Shown here: positions 19,002-27,737 of the stretch, piece after piece | How positions within the stretch are numbered: the first letter of the stretch is position 1 | How the letters are laid out: each line of letters starts with the position of its first letter | From: Bacteroides sp. Marseille-P3684 | GTDB taxonomy: Bacteria; Bacteroidota; Bacteroidia; Bacteroidales; Bacteroidaceae | NCBI RefSeq assembly: GCF_900291465.1 | Contig: NZ_LT985808.1 | Span: 2,118,575 to 2,182,574 of the forward strand | Length of the DNA stretch: 64,000 nt | Direction of reading: 5' to 3' | The notes under the pieces: model-generated | Told to the model about the DNA's origin: nothing | The model's input: the letters and a program-made list of their open reading frames with translations, nothing else | Database searches by the model: none | Position numbers and translations under genes: made by a program

Positions 19002-19239
19002 GAAACACAAGTGTTTGATCTGCCAAACACATTAGCTTGACTCATCAAACACATTAGTTTGACTTGACAAACATAGTAGTTTGACAGGCCTAAGTATAAT
19101 ACTTTGGCAAGCTAAGTATAATACTTAGGTGGTCTAAGTATAATACTTATCTCTATCAAACTAATTGGTTTGACAGGTCAAACTCTTGTGTTTGGCAGGT
19201 CGAAGACTTGTGTTTATCCAGTGAAACGCAAATACCCGA
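19002..19239. repeat. Array of about 11 short palindromes with a 22-bp period
   Basis: Units of 17 nt, each an imperfect inverted repeat, start at 19002, 19024, 19046, 19068, 19090, 19112, 19134, 19157, 19179, 19201 and (decayed) 19223: a 22-bp period with one 1-bp slip. Two sequence types alternate in blocks. Units 2-4 and 8-9 are CAAAC...GTTTG; units 5-7 are CTAAGTATAATACTTAG or one base different. When one arm changes the other changes with it, so the palindrome, not the sequence, is kept. Linkers are 5 nt, often CAGGT or CAGGC. The array begins 14 nt after the ribE stop. A second array with the same unit and period is at 33048-33152. Confidence 0.85.
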
Positions 19240-19275
19240 AGGGGCGTTAAAAGCATACCTTCCTTCTTATATACA

Positions 19276-19310
19276 AAGAGGGTGCGTCACTCGTTGCGAC
19301 ACACCCTCTT
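19276..19310. repeat. IS1182-end-like palindrome next to the intron
   Basis: A 35-nt hairpin whose arms are AAGAGGGTG and CACCCTCTT with further pairing inside (GTC/GAC). Read on the minus strand it closely follows the left end of the IS1182-family element at 4967 (GGGTGTGTCG, then GAG or AAG, then GCACC, then TCTT), with compensating changes. It could be a solo IS end or a terminator hairpin. The group II intron begins 6 nt after it. Confidence 0.6.
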
Positions 19311-19316
19311 GTTGAT

Positions 19317-19972
19317 GTACGCTCGACATGAGTGTTGTCTAACGGGTGCAAGTCCCGAGTAAGCCCTAATAGCGGGAATTACATAGCTCAAGGTAAGGGT
19401 GCTCACCGCGAGGTGAAATCTGAAGGAAGCCGTCGGCAAATATCTGACCTGACGAACAGAAACTTCATACAAGGCATTTAACCATGGATAAGATTACATC
19501 ACAAATCAAAATCCCATAGCTATTCGGAATGGTTGGGTGTAAATGAAGCAGGTATAAGATTGAAAGACAACGCTCTTATTCGAGGAGGTCTCACGGACGT
19601 ACAGAATGTCTTATGAAAAGTACGGAGTAAAGCTTATCGTGAGAAGTCAGCAGATGCCATAGTACCTAAGGCACGTGTGCCTACGGGGAAGGGCAGAATC
19701 GAGCAGTGCAAAAGTAAATGACTGCTACCCTGCGAGTCTTTTGTAGTCAGATGTCCGAAAGGAACTCTCTATTCAAACGATAGGACGGAATCCGACAATA
19801 GGATAGAAGTGACGTTACTCAATGGTATAGCTGAAAACAACTTGCCACACATCGCAAGATGAGAAAGCTCGAAACCGCCGTATGCCGAACGGCACGTACG
19901 GTGGTGTGAGAGGTCGGTAAATACGAAAGTAGGAGATAAATGCCTATGATTAGTATTTACCTCCTACTCGAT
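19317..19972 (+). mobile_element. ORF-less group II intron
   Basis: About 656 nt with group II intron hallmarks. The 5' region (GTACGCTCGACATGAGTG, then AACGGGTGCAAGTCCCGAG) resembles domain I. Domain V is at 19874-19905: ACCGCCGTATGCC pairs with GGCACGTACGGTGGT around a GAAC loop with the usual two-base bulge and a CGC triad. Domain VI follows: GGTAAATAC pairs with GTATTTACC, then CCTACTCGAT with the likely branch-point A and the 3' end. No reverse transcriptase/maturase reading frame is present, so it cannot move alone; splicing could occur with a protein supplied in trans. The exact 5' boundary is tentative because GTACG departs from the usual GTGCG. Domain VI carries an unusual extra A-rich insertion in its loop. 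Confidence 0.75.
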
Positions 19973-19998
19973 TTAATACCATTTATTGAAGAAGAGAA

Positions 19999-20547
19999 TT
20001 ATGCCTCTGCGGGAGCCTCTTCTGCGGCAGGAGCCTCAGCAGCTTCTGCATTTGCAGCAGCCTCGGCTTCAGCCTTAGCAGCAGCTTCAGCAGCCTTCTT
20101 CTCAGCTACTTTCTTGGCAATTTCTTCATTAACCTTCTTCTCAGCATCCAGACGGGCCTTGGCAGCAGCCTTCTTTTCTTCTTCTTGTTTAGCCTTGAAA
20201 GCAGCCAGACCATTTTGTTTGTCAGCTTTCCAAGCTTCAAATTTAGCTTGAGCCTGAGCCTCGTCAAATGCGCCCTTCTTCACACCACCTTGCAAGTGTT
20301 TCATCAAATAAACACCTTCTCTGGACAAGATGTTGCGTACGGTGTCTGTGGGTTGTGCACCGCAGTTCACCCAATACAAGGCGCGCTCGAAATTCAAATC
20401 TACTGTGGCAGGATTGGTGTTCGGATTGTAAGTACCAATTTTTTCAGTAAATCTACCATCACGTGGTGCTCTTACGTCTGCAATAACAATTGAGTAGAAC
20501 GCATAGCCTTTGCGTCCTCTTCTTTGCAATCTGATTTTAGTTGCCAT
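19999..20547 (-). CDS. rpsP: 30S ribosomal protein S16
   Basis: A 182-residue S16. The conserved core is residues 1-80 ([20 protein letters not shown], then [14 protein letters not shown], then [18 protein letters not shown]). A Lys/Ala/Glu-rich tail of about 100 residues follows, seen in Bacteroidetes S16 but absent from E. coli S16 (82 residues). The tail ends in an [13 protein letters not shown] low-complexity run. It is monocistronic, with its own promoter at 20614-20643. The plus-strand group II intron ends 26 nt beyond its stop. Confidence 0.96.
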   Translation of the reverse strand: MATKIRLQRRGRKGYAFYSIVIADVRAPRDGRFTEKIGTYNPNTNPATVDLNFERALYWVNCGAQPTDTVRNILSREGVYLMKHLQGGVKKGAFDEAQAQAKFEAWKADKQNGLAAFKAKQEEEKKAAAKARLDAEKKVNEEIAKKVAEKKAAEAAAKAEAEAAANAEAAEAPAAEEAPAEA

Positions 20548-20613
20548 TCTTACTAACTGTTTTTTTGTTTAATAATTGATTTGAATTATGCTAATAACCC
20601 GTATTAGCGGCTG

Positions 20614-20643
20614 CAAAGATAGTGCTTTTATTCTAATTATCAA
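20614..20643 (-). promoter_or_regulatory. Promoter of rpsP
   Basis: Minus strand TTG (20641-20643), 19 nt, then TATCTTTG (20614-20621). This is a good consensus promoter and shows that 19-nt spacing is used in this genome. Confidence 0.7.
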
Positions 20644-20660
20644 CTACAGACGGTTCGTTT

Positions 20661-21518
20661 TTATTGATTTATCTCCCGAAGCCACTTTTCCAACTCACCT
20701 GTCCATTGACGTTTGTAGGGAAAGCTGTCACGGAAGCCCCATCCATGTCCTCCAATGGGATAAACGTGAAGGCTGTATGGAATACCCGCTTTACCTAAAG
20801 ATGTCGCATAATTGAGGCTGTTGCCGGGAGGTACGGCGCGGTCGTCGCTAGACAATGCGATAAACGCTTTCGGAGTTTGTTCGTTCACTCGTAATTCCAT
20901 GGAGAAGTCATGAACATCGGTTTCTACAGCCTGTTTGCCCAGCAGGTTCTCTCGTGAACCTTGATGTGTTCCTTCGCCCATGGTGATGACGGGGTAGAGG
21001 AGAATCTGGAAAGCCGGGCGAACATCTGCCGGAGCCAGATTGGCAACGGTCGCTGCCAGGTGACCTCCGGCTGAAGCACCCATGATGCCTATTTTGTTTG
21101 AGTCGATATGCCACTCCTCTGCATGCTGTTTCAGGAGTCGAATGGCTTGGTAGGCATCGGAGGAAGGTATATTCTTGTGTCCGTTGGGCATGCGGTACTG
21201 CAATACGGCCAGCGTGATGCCTTGACTATTCATCCAGGCTGCCATGTCGGTACCTTCATGCTGCATGGCCAAATGAGCATAGCCTCCGCCCGGACAGCAT
21301 ACAATGGTCATACCGTTCGGGTGGGCTGCCGGATAGACATATAGCTGTGCTTCGTTTGTATGTTGGGTGCGTCCGGCATCCTTCTCGTTACTGTTTGTTG
21401 TCAGCCCGTTCGATTCGGGGGCGCCTTGTTCCCATACAGGGAGGATGATGGGCTTTTGTGCCTGTAGTCCGGTGAGGAAGGACAGAAGCAGTCCCATCAG
21501 GAAAACTCTTTTTTTCAT
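20661..21518 (-). CDS. Secreted alpha/beta-hydrolase (acetyl-esterase type)
   Basis: A 285-residue exported esterase. A signal peptide (MKKRVFLMGLLLSFLTGLQA-Q) directs it to the periplasm. The oxyanion region is VCCPGGGYAHL (near residue 75), and the nucleophile elbow GASAGGH holds the catalytic Ser near 146. The C-terminal part has the likely acid and base (SSDDRAVPP and GGHGWGFRD). It resembles BD-FAE and acetyl xylan esterases that trim acetyl or feruloyl groups from plant polysaccharides. Substrate is inferred from family only; no polysaccharide-use genes are next to it. Confidence 0.85.
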   Translation of the reverse strand: MKKRVFLMGLLLSFLTGLQAQKPIILPVWEQGAPESNGLTTNSNEKDAGRTQHTNEAQLYVYPAAHPNGMTIVCCPGGGYAHLAMQHEGTDMAAWMNSQGITLAVLQYRMPNGHKNIPSSDAYQAIRLLKQHAEEWHIDSNKIGIMGASAGGHLAATVANLAPADVRPAFQILLYPVITMGEGTHQGSRENLLGKQAVETDVHDFSMELRVNEQTPKAFIALSSDDRAVPPGNSLNYATSLGKAGIPYSLHVYPIGGHGWGFRDSFPYKRQWTGELEKWLREINQ

Positions 21519-21545
21519 AACGGTAGGTTTTAGTTTAAAAGGAAT

Positions 21546-21584
21546 GCAGACTGATGCTTCTGTCCACCGGAAGCATCAGTCTGC
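21546..21584 (-). terminator. Terminator after the OPT transporter gene
   Basis: Perfect 15-bp stem: GCAGACTGATGCTTC and its complement around a 9-nt loop. On the minus strand ATTCCTTTT follows. It lies between the OPT stop and the esterase start. Confidence 0.75.
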
Positions 21585-21609
21585 GTTGGTTGGTTAATAA
21601 GGCAATCGT

Positions 21610-23601
21610 TTATTTTTGTAATTTCATGCTGGCCTTTACTAGGAATATAATAAGGATCGCGTACATTATAATAGATACGACCTCGCTCATCGGGTTAGCG
21701 AGCCATTCTTCGTGTACAAGGTTGATTCCTCCAAAGCGCATGGCGGCACTGACTACACCCATCAATGCACCACCGGCAATGAATCCTGATGCCAACAGAG
21801 TGCCTTTCTCTCCTCGTGCGGCATTGACTGCTGCATCCTTGCTTCGAGTCGTAACGTACCAGTTGATGGCGCCACCGACAACAAGAGGAATATTCAGTTC
21901 CAAAGGAATGAACATACCCAGGGCAAAGGCCAAAGCCGGTACTTTGAAGTAAGTGAGCACCAAGGCAATGATTGCGCCAATGGCATAGAGTAGCCACGGA
22001 GCACCGACACCACTCATCAACGGTTCAATGACGGCAGCCATCGCATTGGCTTGCGGGGCAGCCAGTTGTCCACTGGTAAACCCGTAGGTCTGGTTCAGAA
22101 TCATGATGACGCCGCCTACTGTGGCTGCTGAAACCAATGTTCCGAGGAACTTCCAACTTTCCTGCTTCTTCGGAGTGGTACCTAGCCAATAGCCAATCTT
22201 CAGGTCGGTGATGAAGCCGCCGGCCATGGACAAAGCCGTACATACCACGCCTCCCATCACCAGGGCTGCTACCATGCCTCCTGTGCCTTTCAGTCCGACA
22301 GCTACCATGATGACGGAAGCAAGAATCAATGTCATCAGTGTCATTCCTGATACAGGATTGGTACCGACAATGGCAATGGCGTTGGCTGCTACAGTTGTGA
22401 AAAGAAAGGCAATGACTGCCACCACAAGAATACCTACAATCGTGTGGAGGAGGTTACCTTGCATGACATCAAAGTAGAAGAACAGGGTTACCAGAATCAG
22501 TGTCAGAATGGAACCTATGGCTATGATTTTCATGGACAAATCTTTCTGAGTACGTTCTACCTCTACGTTCGCAGTACCTTTGCCTTTCATCTCCTTAGCG
22601 GCAAGTCCGACGGCACCTTTGATCAGTCCCCATGATTTCACAATACCGATAATACCCGCCATGGCAATACCGCCGATACCGATGCTTTTGCCATAAGATG
22701 TGAAGATCTGCTCTGGACTCATCTGGCTTACTGTCAAGGTGATGTTAGGGTCCCACATGTTCAGCACCTGATCGCCCCAGATAAGTGCAATGCCCGGGAT
22801 GATAATCAGCCATACGCTGAGTGAGCCGAAACAGATGATGGCTGCATATTTCAGTCCAACGATATATCCCAGACCCAGTACGGCTGCACCGGTGTTGACC
22901 TTGAACACAAGTTTGGCCTTTTCTGCCAGCATTTCACCCCAACCGCACACACGGGTCGTGAAGTTCTCGTTCCACCATCCGAATGTGGCTACAATGAAAT
23001 CATAAAGACCGCCGATGAGTCCGGCAAGCAGCAATGGCTTTGCCTGACTGCCTCCTTTTTCTCCGGAAACCAGCACTTGTGTGGTCGCTGTCGCTTCCGG
23101 GAAAGGATATTCACCATGCATGTCTTTTACAAAATATTTACGGAAAGGAATCAAGAACAGAATACCCAGTACGCCACCAAGTAAGGAACTGATGAATACT
23201 TGCAGGAAGTTGACGGTCATTTCAGGGTACTTGGCTTGCAGAATATACAAGGCTGGAAGAGTGAAGATAGCTCCTGCTACAATGACACCCGAGCAAGCGC
23301 CGATAGACTGTATGATGACATTTTCTCCCAGTGCATTCTTGCGTTTGGCTGCTCCGGAGATACCGACAGCGAGGATAGCAATCGGAATGGCAGCTTCAAA
23401 TACCTGTCCGACTTTCAGACCGAGGTAGGCTGCTGCGGCGGAAAATAGAATTGCCATGCCAATACCCCATAAAACGGACCATAGGTTTACTTCCGGATAG
23501 TTCTTTTTCGGTGACATCACCGGTTCGTAGGTCTCTCCTTTCTTTAGCGGCCTGAACGCGTTCTCAGGCAAGCCTGTTTTCTTCTCTTCGTCTTGTTTCA
23601 T
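21610..23601 (-). CDS. OPT-family oligopeptide transporter
   Basis: Inner-membrane carrier of 663 residues with about 14-16 hydrophobic segments. The start at 23601 (MKQDEEKKTG) gives a short polar N-terminus before the first helix; an upstream ATG would add 15 basic residues. Family-typical sequences include EVNLWSVLWGIGMA and PFPEATATTQVLVSGEKGG. Members take up small peptides, or metal chelates in the plant YSL branch; proton symport is expected. The actual substrate cannot be inferred. Its terminator is at 21546-21584. Confidence 0.9.
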   Translation of the reverse strand: MKQDEEKKTGLPENAFRPLKKGETYEPVMSPKKNYPEVNLWSVLWGIGMAILFSAAAAYLGLKVGQVFEAAIPIAILAVGISGAAKRKNALGENVIIQSIGACSGVIVAGAIFTLPALYILQAKYPEMTVNFLQVFISSLLGGVLGILFLIPFRKYFVKDMHGEYPFPEATATTQVLVSGEKGGSQAKPLLLAGLIGGLYDFIVATFGWWNENFTTRVCGWGEMLAEKAKLVFKVNTGAAVLGLGYIVGLKYAAIICFGSLSVWLIIIPGIALIWGDQVLNMWDPNITLTVSQMSPEQIFTSYGKSIGIGGIAMAGIIGIVKSWGLIKGAVGLAAKEMKGKGTANVEVERTQKDLSMKIIAIGSILTLILVTLFFYFDVMQGNLLHTIVGILVVAVIAFLFTTVAANAIAIVGTNPVSGMTLMTLILASVIMVAVGLKGTGGMVAALVMGGVVCTALSMAGGFITDLKIGYWLGTTPKKQESWKFLGTLVSAATVGGVIMILNQTYGFTSGQLAAPQANAMAAVIEPLMSGVGAPWLLYAIGAIIALVLTYFKVPALAFALGMFIPLELNIPLVVGGAINWYVTTRSKDAAVNAARGEKGTLLASGFIAGGALMGVVSAAMRFGGINLVHEEWLANPMSEVVSIIMYAILIIFLVKASMKLQK

Positions 23602-24015
23602 TTCTGTAAATCTATTAGTAGTACGTTTGTTAATGATTAAGCGCATTCATGGAAGACAAAATTATCGAAATTTACGGTTTATCCCTATCTTTTGCTATTA
23701 TTTTTTACATGAGAATCTGATTTTGACGTTTCCTGCGGACGTTTTGATAGTTTGTGAATCGCATTGTTTTCAGGCAACGAGGGGTGCTGCGGTTGCAACC
23801 AGAGAGGAATCATGGTGGTGCAAGGCATGTTTCCCAACTTTGACAAGCCGGCAGGGCAGTTTGACATACATGTCTCTGAAGTTCGGGCTTGTATTGCCAT
23901 GAGATGAAGACGTGAAAGAAACTCAACGGATACGATAAAAAATGTAGGCTTATCAGATGACTCCTAAAATATTTCTATTATTTTTGCAGTCAAATTGTAA
24001 AGTGGATTTTACAAA
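23602..24015. other. Divergent intergenic region between OPT and rseC-rnf
   Basis: 414 bp without a convincing gene. It holds a possible minus-strand -7 box (TAATTTTG, 23657-23664) for the OPT gene and a plus-strand -7 box (23979-23986) for the rseC-rnf operon. Short open frames here lack any protein-like composition. I see nothing else. Confidence 0.5.
23979..23986 (+). promoter_or_regulatory. -7 box for rseC-rnf operon
   Basis: TATTTTTG fits TAnnTTTG, 29 nt upstream of the ATG. No clear -33 element. Confidence 0.5.
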
Positions 24016-24441
24016 ATGACCGACTTAATCAAACATCAAGGTACTGTGGAAAACATTGTGGGCACTCATGTAAAGGTACGGATAGTACAGACTTCGGCGT
24101 GCTCATCGTGTTCTGCCAAGTCCTTTTGCTCATCGTCAGAGAGCAAGGAAAAACTCATTGATATATATGATGCTGATACCTCTTCGCTGCATTTGGGCCA
24201 GGAGGTAGTGGTCTATGGTACGACTTCCATGGGAATGCGTGCTGTTGGGCTGGCTTTTGGTGTACCTTTTTTGGTGATGGTTGCGGCTTTGTTTGTTCTC
24301 TATCGGTTGACTGGAGGAGACGAAGCCGTTTCTGCGTTGGGAGCTTTGCTGACCTTATTGCCTTATTACGCCGTACTTTATGCATTGCGTGGACGTATCA
24401 AACGACGTTTCTCTTTCCAAATAGAAACAACAGATAAATGA
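24016..24441 (+). CDS. RseC/SoxR-reducing-system-type membrane protein
   Basis: A 141-residue protein of the RseC/MucC family. A small N-terminal domain carries the conserved cysteine cluster (ACSSCSAKSFC, about residues 31-41), followed by two membrane helices (about 78-98 and 103-122). It is the first gene of the rnf operon, 24 nt before rnfB. In E. coli RseC works with the Rnf-like Rsx complex in reducing SoxR; in Bacteroides no SoxR link is established, so a role in maturation or function of the Rnf complex is the safer reading. Confidence 0.85.
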   Translation: MTDLIKHQGTVENIVGTHVKVRIVQTSACSSCSAKSFCSSSESKEKLIDIYDADTSSLHLGQEVVVYGTTSMGMRAVGLAFGVPFLVMVAALFVLYRLTGGDEAVSALGALLTLLPYYAVLYALRGRIKRRFSFQIETTDK

Positions 24442-24465
24442 TTAATTATAATTAACTAACTTATT

Positions 24466-25374
24466 ATGGATTTAATTCTGGTTGCTGTGATTTCGTTGGG
24501 AGCCATCGGTCTGATTTCAGCTATCGTACTGTTCGTTGCTTCCAAGAAATTCGCAGTGTATGAAGATCCCCGGATTGGTGAGGTTGCAGAAGTGTTGCCT
24601 CAGGCCAATTGTGGAGGGTGCGGTTACCCCGGATGTGCCGGCTTTGCAGAGGCTTGTGTGAAAGCCGGCTCTTTGGAAGGTAAGTTGTGCCCGGTGGGAG
24701 GTCAGCCGGTGATGGCACGAGTTGCTGCCATCCTGGGGCTGGAAGCTGCATCGGCAGAGCCCAAAGTGGCAGTTGTCCGTTGTAATGGTAGTTGTGAACA
24801 TCGTCCGCGTACGACACGGTATGACGGTGTGTCTTCTTGTGCTGTGGCAAATGCTACTTATGGAGGTGAGACCGATTGTACATTCGGATGTCTGGGCTGT
24901 GGCGATTGTGTAGATGCGTGTCAGTTTGATGCCATCCACATGAACCCGGAGACCGGGTTGCCGGAGGTGGATGAGAATGCTTGCACGGCTTGTGGAGCTT
25001 GTGTGAAGGCATGTCCTCGTCGCATCATCGAACTGCGTCCTAAGGGTAAGAACAATCGCCGCGTTTATGTTTCGTGTGTCAACAAGGACAAGGGGGCACA
25101 GACCCGTAAGGCTTGTTCCGTCGGTTGTATCGGTTGTGGAAAATGTGTGAAGGTCTGTCCGTTTGAAGCAATCACCCTGGAGAACAACCTGGCTTATATT
25201 GACCCGGCCAAATGTAAACTGTGCCGCAAGTGTGAGGCTGAATGTCCGCAGGGAGCGATTCTGGCTGTGAATTTTCCTCCCCGTAAGCCAAAGGTAGAAA
25301 CTTCAGTTGAGGAGAAACCGGCTCAGACGGTGCAACCGGCAAAGGCTGAAGCCAAAGAGAACGTGAATGAATAA
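24466..25374 (+). CDS. rnfB: Rnf complex subunit RnfB (Fe-S electron entry)
   Basis: Ferredoxin-accepting subunit of the ion-pumping ferredoxin:NAD+ oxidoreductase. 302 residues: an N-terminal membrane helix (about 3-26), the Fe4S domain with CGGCGYPGCAGFAEAC (about 46-61), then several [4Fe-4S] ferredoxin motifs (CLGCGDCVDAC, CTACGACVKACP, CIGCGKCVKVCP, CKLCRKCEAECP). A Lys/Glu/Pro-rich tail of about 30 residues ends the protein. It lies between the RseC-like gene and rnfC. Confidence 0.96.
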   Translation: MDLILVAVISLGAIGLISAIVLFVASKKFAVYEDPRIGEVAEVLPQANCGGCGYPGCAGFAEACVKAGSLEGKLCPVGGQPVMARVAAILGLEAASAEPKVAVVRCNGSCEHRPRTTRYDGVSSCAVANATYGGETDCTFGCLGCGDCVDACQFDAIHMNPETGLPEVDENACTACGACVKACPRRIIELRPKGKNNRRVYVSCVNKDKGAQTRKACSVGCIGCGKCVKVCPFEAITLENNLAYIDPAKCKLCRKCEAECPQGAILAVNFPPRKPKVETSVEEKPAQTVQPAKAEAKENVNE

Positions 25375-25395
25375 TGGATTTTAAAAGATACGAAC

Positions 25396-26733
25396 GTGAA
25401 GACATTTAGAATTGGTGGAGTTCATCCAGCAGAAAATAAATTGTCCGCCGGCAAAGCCATTCAAGCACTTGCACTGCCCAAACAGGCCGTGTTCCCTTTG
25501 TCGCAACACATCGGTGCCCCGGCGGTTCCCGTTGTCAAGCGAGGTGACTTGGTGAAAGTCGGTACAAAAATAGCTGAAGCAGGAGGCTTCGTGTCTGCTC
25601 CTGTCTTCTCTTCCGTGTCAGGCAAAGTGAGCAAGATTGATACGGTAGTGGATGCCAGTGGTTATCGTAAGCCGGCTATTTATATAGATGTGGAAGGAGA
25701 TGAATGGGAGGAAAGCATCGATCGGAGTGCCGAACTGGTGCGTGAATGCTCTTTGTCTCCCGAGGAAATTGTTGCAAAAATCAAGGAGGCCGGTGTCGTT
25801 GGTATGGGAGGTGCCTGCTTCCCTACCCATGTGAAGCTTTGTCCTCCTCCGGGAGCGAAAGCTGAATGCGTCATCATCAATGGTGTGGAATGTGAGCCTT
25901 ATCTCACGGCAGACCATCGTCTGATGTTGGAAAAGACGGACGAAGTGCTGGTTGGAGTCTCCTTGCTGATGAAGGCAGCGAAAGTGGACCAGGCATATAT
26001 TGGTATAGAAAACAATAAGCCGGATGCGATCCGTGTCATGACAGAAAAGGCTGAAGGCTATCCGGGCATTGAAATCGTTCCCCTGCAAGTGAAGTATCCG
26101 CAGGGTGGAGAGAAACAGCTGATTGATGCCATTATCAATCGCCAGGTGCCTGCACCGCCTGCAATTCCTATCAGCGTGGGAGCTGTCGTTCAGAATGTCG
26201 GAACGGCTTATGCCGTGTATGAAGCCGTGATGAAGAACAAACCTTTGTTTGAACGCGTCGTGACGGTGACTGGCAAGTCATTGAAGAACCCGTCGAACTT
26301 CCTGACCCGTATGGGAACGCCGATGAGTCAGCTGATTGAGGCTGCCGGCGGCATGCCTGAAGATACGGGTAAAGTGATCGGCGGCGGTCCGATGATGGGC
26401 AAGGCATTGGTCAATACGGAAGTCCCCATCTGTAAAGGTAGCTCAGGTGTCCTGTTGATGAACGGGAAAGAGGCATCCCGCGGCGAAGCTCAACCTTGTA
26501 TCCGTTGTGCGAAATGTGTGAGTGCCTGCCCGATGGGACTTGAACCGTTCCTCCTGGCAACATTGTCCATGCACAAGGAGTGGGAACGCGTAGAGAAAGA
26601 AGATATCATGTCATGCATCGAATGTGGTTCCTGTCAGTTCACTTGTCCGTCGCATCGCCCCATGTTGGACTATATTCGTCTGGGTAAGGGAACGGTCGGT
26701 GGAATCATTCGTGCACGTAACGCTAAAAAGTAA
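25396..26733 (+). CDS. rnfC: Rnf complex subunit RnfC (NADH/FMN site)
   Basis: NAD(H)-binding peripheral subunit, 445 residues, starting with GTG (MKTFRIGGVHP). Its features are the N-terminal RnfC barrel, a glycine-rich nucleotide-binding part (GMGGACFPTHVKL), an SLBB-like region, and two C-terminal [4Fe-4S] motifs (CIRCAKCVSACP near 370 and CIECGSCQFTCP near 409). The length matches the compact Bacteroides and Clostridia type, without the long Ala-rich repeat tail of E. coli RsxC. rnfD starts 14 nt downstream. Confidence 0.96.
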   Translation: MKTFRIGGVHPAENKLSAGKAIQALALPKQAVFPLSQHIGAPAVPVVKRGDLVKVGTKIAEAGGFVSAPVFSSVSGKVSKIDTVVDASGYRKPAIYIDVEGDEWEESIDRSAELVRECSLSPEEIVAKIKEAGVVGMGGACFPTHVKLCPPPGAKAECVIINGVECEPYLTADHRLMLEKTDEVLVGVSLLMKAAKVDQAYIGIENNKPDAIRVMTEKAEGYPGIEIVPLQVKYPQGGEKQLIDAIINRQVPAPPAIPISVGAVVQNVGTAYAVYEAVMKNKPLFERVVTVTGKSLKNPSNFLTRMGTPMSQLIEAAGGMPEDTGKVIGGGPMMGKALVNTEVPICKGSSGVLLMNGKEASRGEAQPCIRCAKCVSACPMGLEPFLLATLSMHKEWERVEKEDIMSCIECGSCQFTCPSHRPMLDYIRLGKGTVGGIIRARNAKK

Positions 26734-26747
26734 AGGAGATAACACGT

Positions 26748-27737
26748 ATGGCAAATAAATTGATAGTGTCTTTATCCCCGCACGTTCATAGCGGCGACAG
26801 TGTTCAGAAGAATATGTATGGCGTGCTTATCGCCCTTATTCCGGCATTGCTCGTCTCGCTGATTTATTTCGGTGTGGGGGCAGCTGTGGTCACATTGACT
26901 TCGGTTGTGTCTTGTTTGTTCTTTGAATGGGTCATTACCAAGTTCATTCTCAAGCGGGAGAAAACGACGATTCTGGATGGTTCGGCAATTATAACGGGTG
27001 TGCTGCTGGCATTCAATGTTCCGTCCAATCTTCCAGTTTGGATTATTGTCATTGGCGCTCTGGTTGCTATTGGAATTGGTAAGATGACATTTGGCGGTTT
27101 GGGATGTAACCCGTTCAATCCGGCTTTGGTGGGGCGTGTGTTCCTGCTCATCTCATTCCCGGTTCAGATGACCAGCTGGCCTAAGATTGGTCAGGTCACT
27201 TCTTATTTGGATGCTGAGACCGGAGCGACTCCGCTTGCGCTGATGAAGATGGCTGTTCATGGGGATGCTTCGGCGTTGGAGCAGCTTCCGTCTTCTTTTG
27301 ACTTGTTTATCGGAGCTACCGGAGGTTCGTTGGGTGAGGTCAGTGCGTTGGCGCTGCTCATCGGTTTGCTTTATATGCTTTGGAAGAAGATTATCACCTG
27401 GCATATTCCGGTGTCTATTCTGGCTACGGTCTTTGTCTTTTCCGGTTTGATGCATATGGCTAATCCTACACTCTATGCTTCTCCGGCCGTACATCTGTTT
27501 ACCGGAGGTCTGATGCTGGGAGCGATTTTCATGGCGACGGATTATGTCACTTCTCCGATGACGCACAAGGGCATGATTATCTACGGCGTGGCTATCGGCT
27601 TCTTGACTGTGGTTATCCGCAACTTCGGTGCTTATCCGGAAGGCATGTCTTTTGCCATTCTGATTATGAATGCATTCACTCCGCTGATTAATAACTATTG
27701 TAAACCTAAAAGATTCGGGGAGGTCAAGAAGAAATGA
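26748..27737 (+). CDS. rnfD: Rnf complex subunit RnfD
   Basis: Integral membrane subunit, 329 residues with about 9-10 helices. It carries a covalently bound FMN; the attachment Thr is in ETGATPLALMK, near residue 165, matching the family S/T-G-A-T motif. It is homologous to NqrB. The stop overlaps the rnfG start by 4 nt (27734-27737), suggesting translational coupling. Confidence 0.96.
   Translation: MANKLIVSLSPHVHSGDSVQKNMYGVLIALIPALLVSLIYFGVGAAVVTLTSVVSCLFFEWVITKFILKREKTTILDGSAIITGVLLAFNVPSNLPVWIIVIGALVAIGIGKMTFGGLGCNPFNPALVGRVFLLISFPVQMTSWPKIGQVTSYLDAETGATPLALMKMAVHGDASALEQLPSSFDLFIGATGGSLGEVSALALLIGLLYMLWKKIITWHIPVSILATVFVFSGLMHMANPTLYASPAVHLFTGGLMLGAIFMATDYVTSPMTHKGMIIYGVAIGFLTVVIRNFGAYPEGMSFAILIMNAFTPLINNYCKPKRFGEVKKK

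Noticed and set aside
19002-19239. A second CRISPR array
   Set aside because: The period is 22 bp, units are palindromes and vary in sequence, and there are no spacers.
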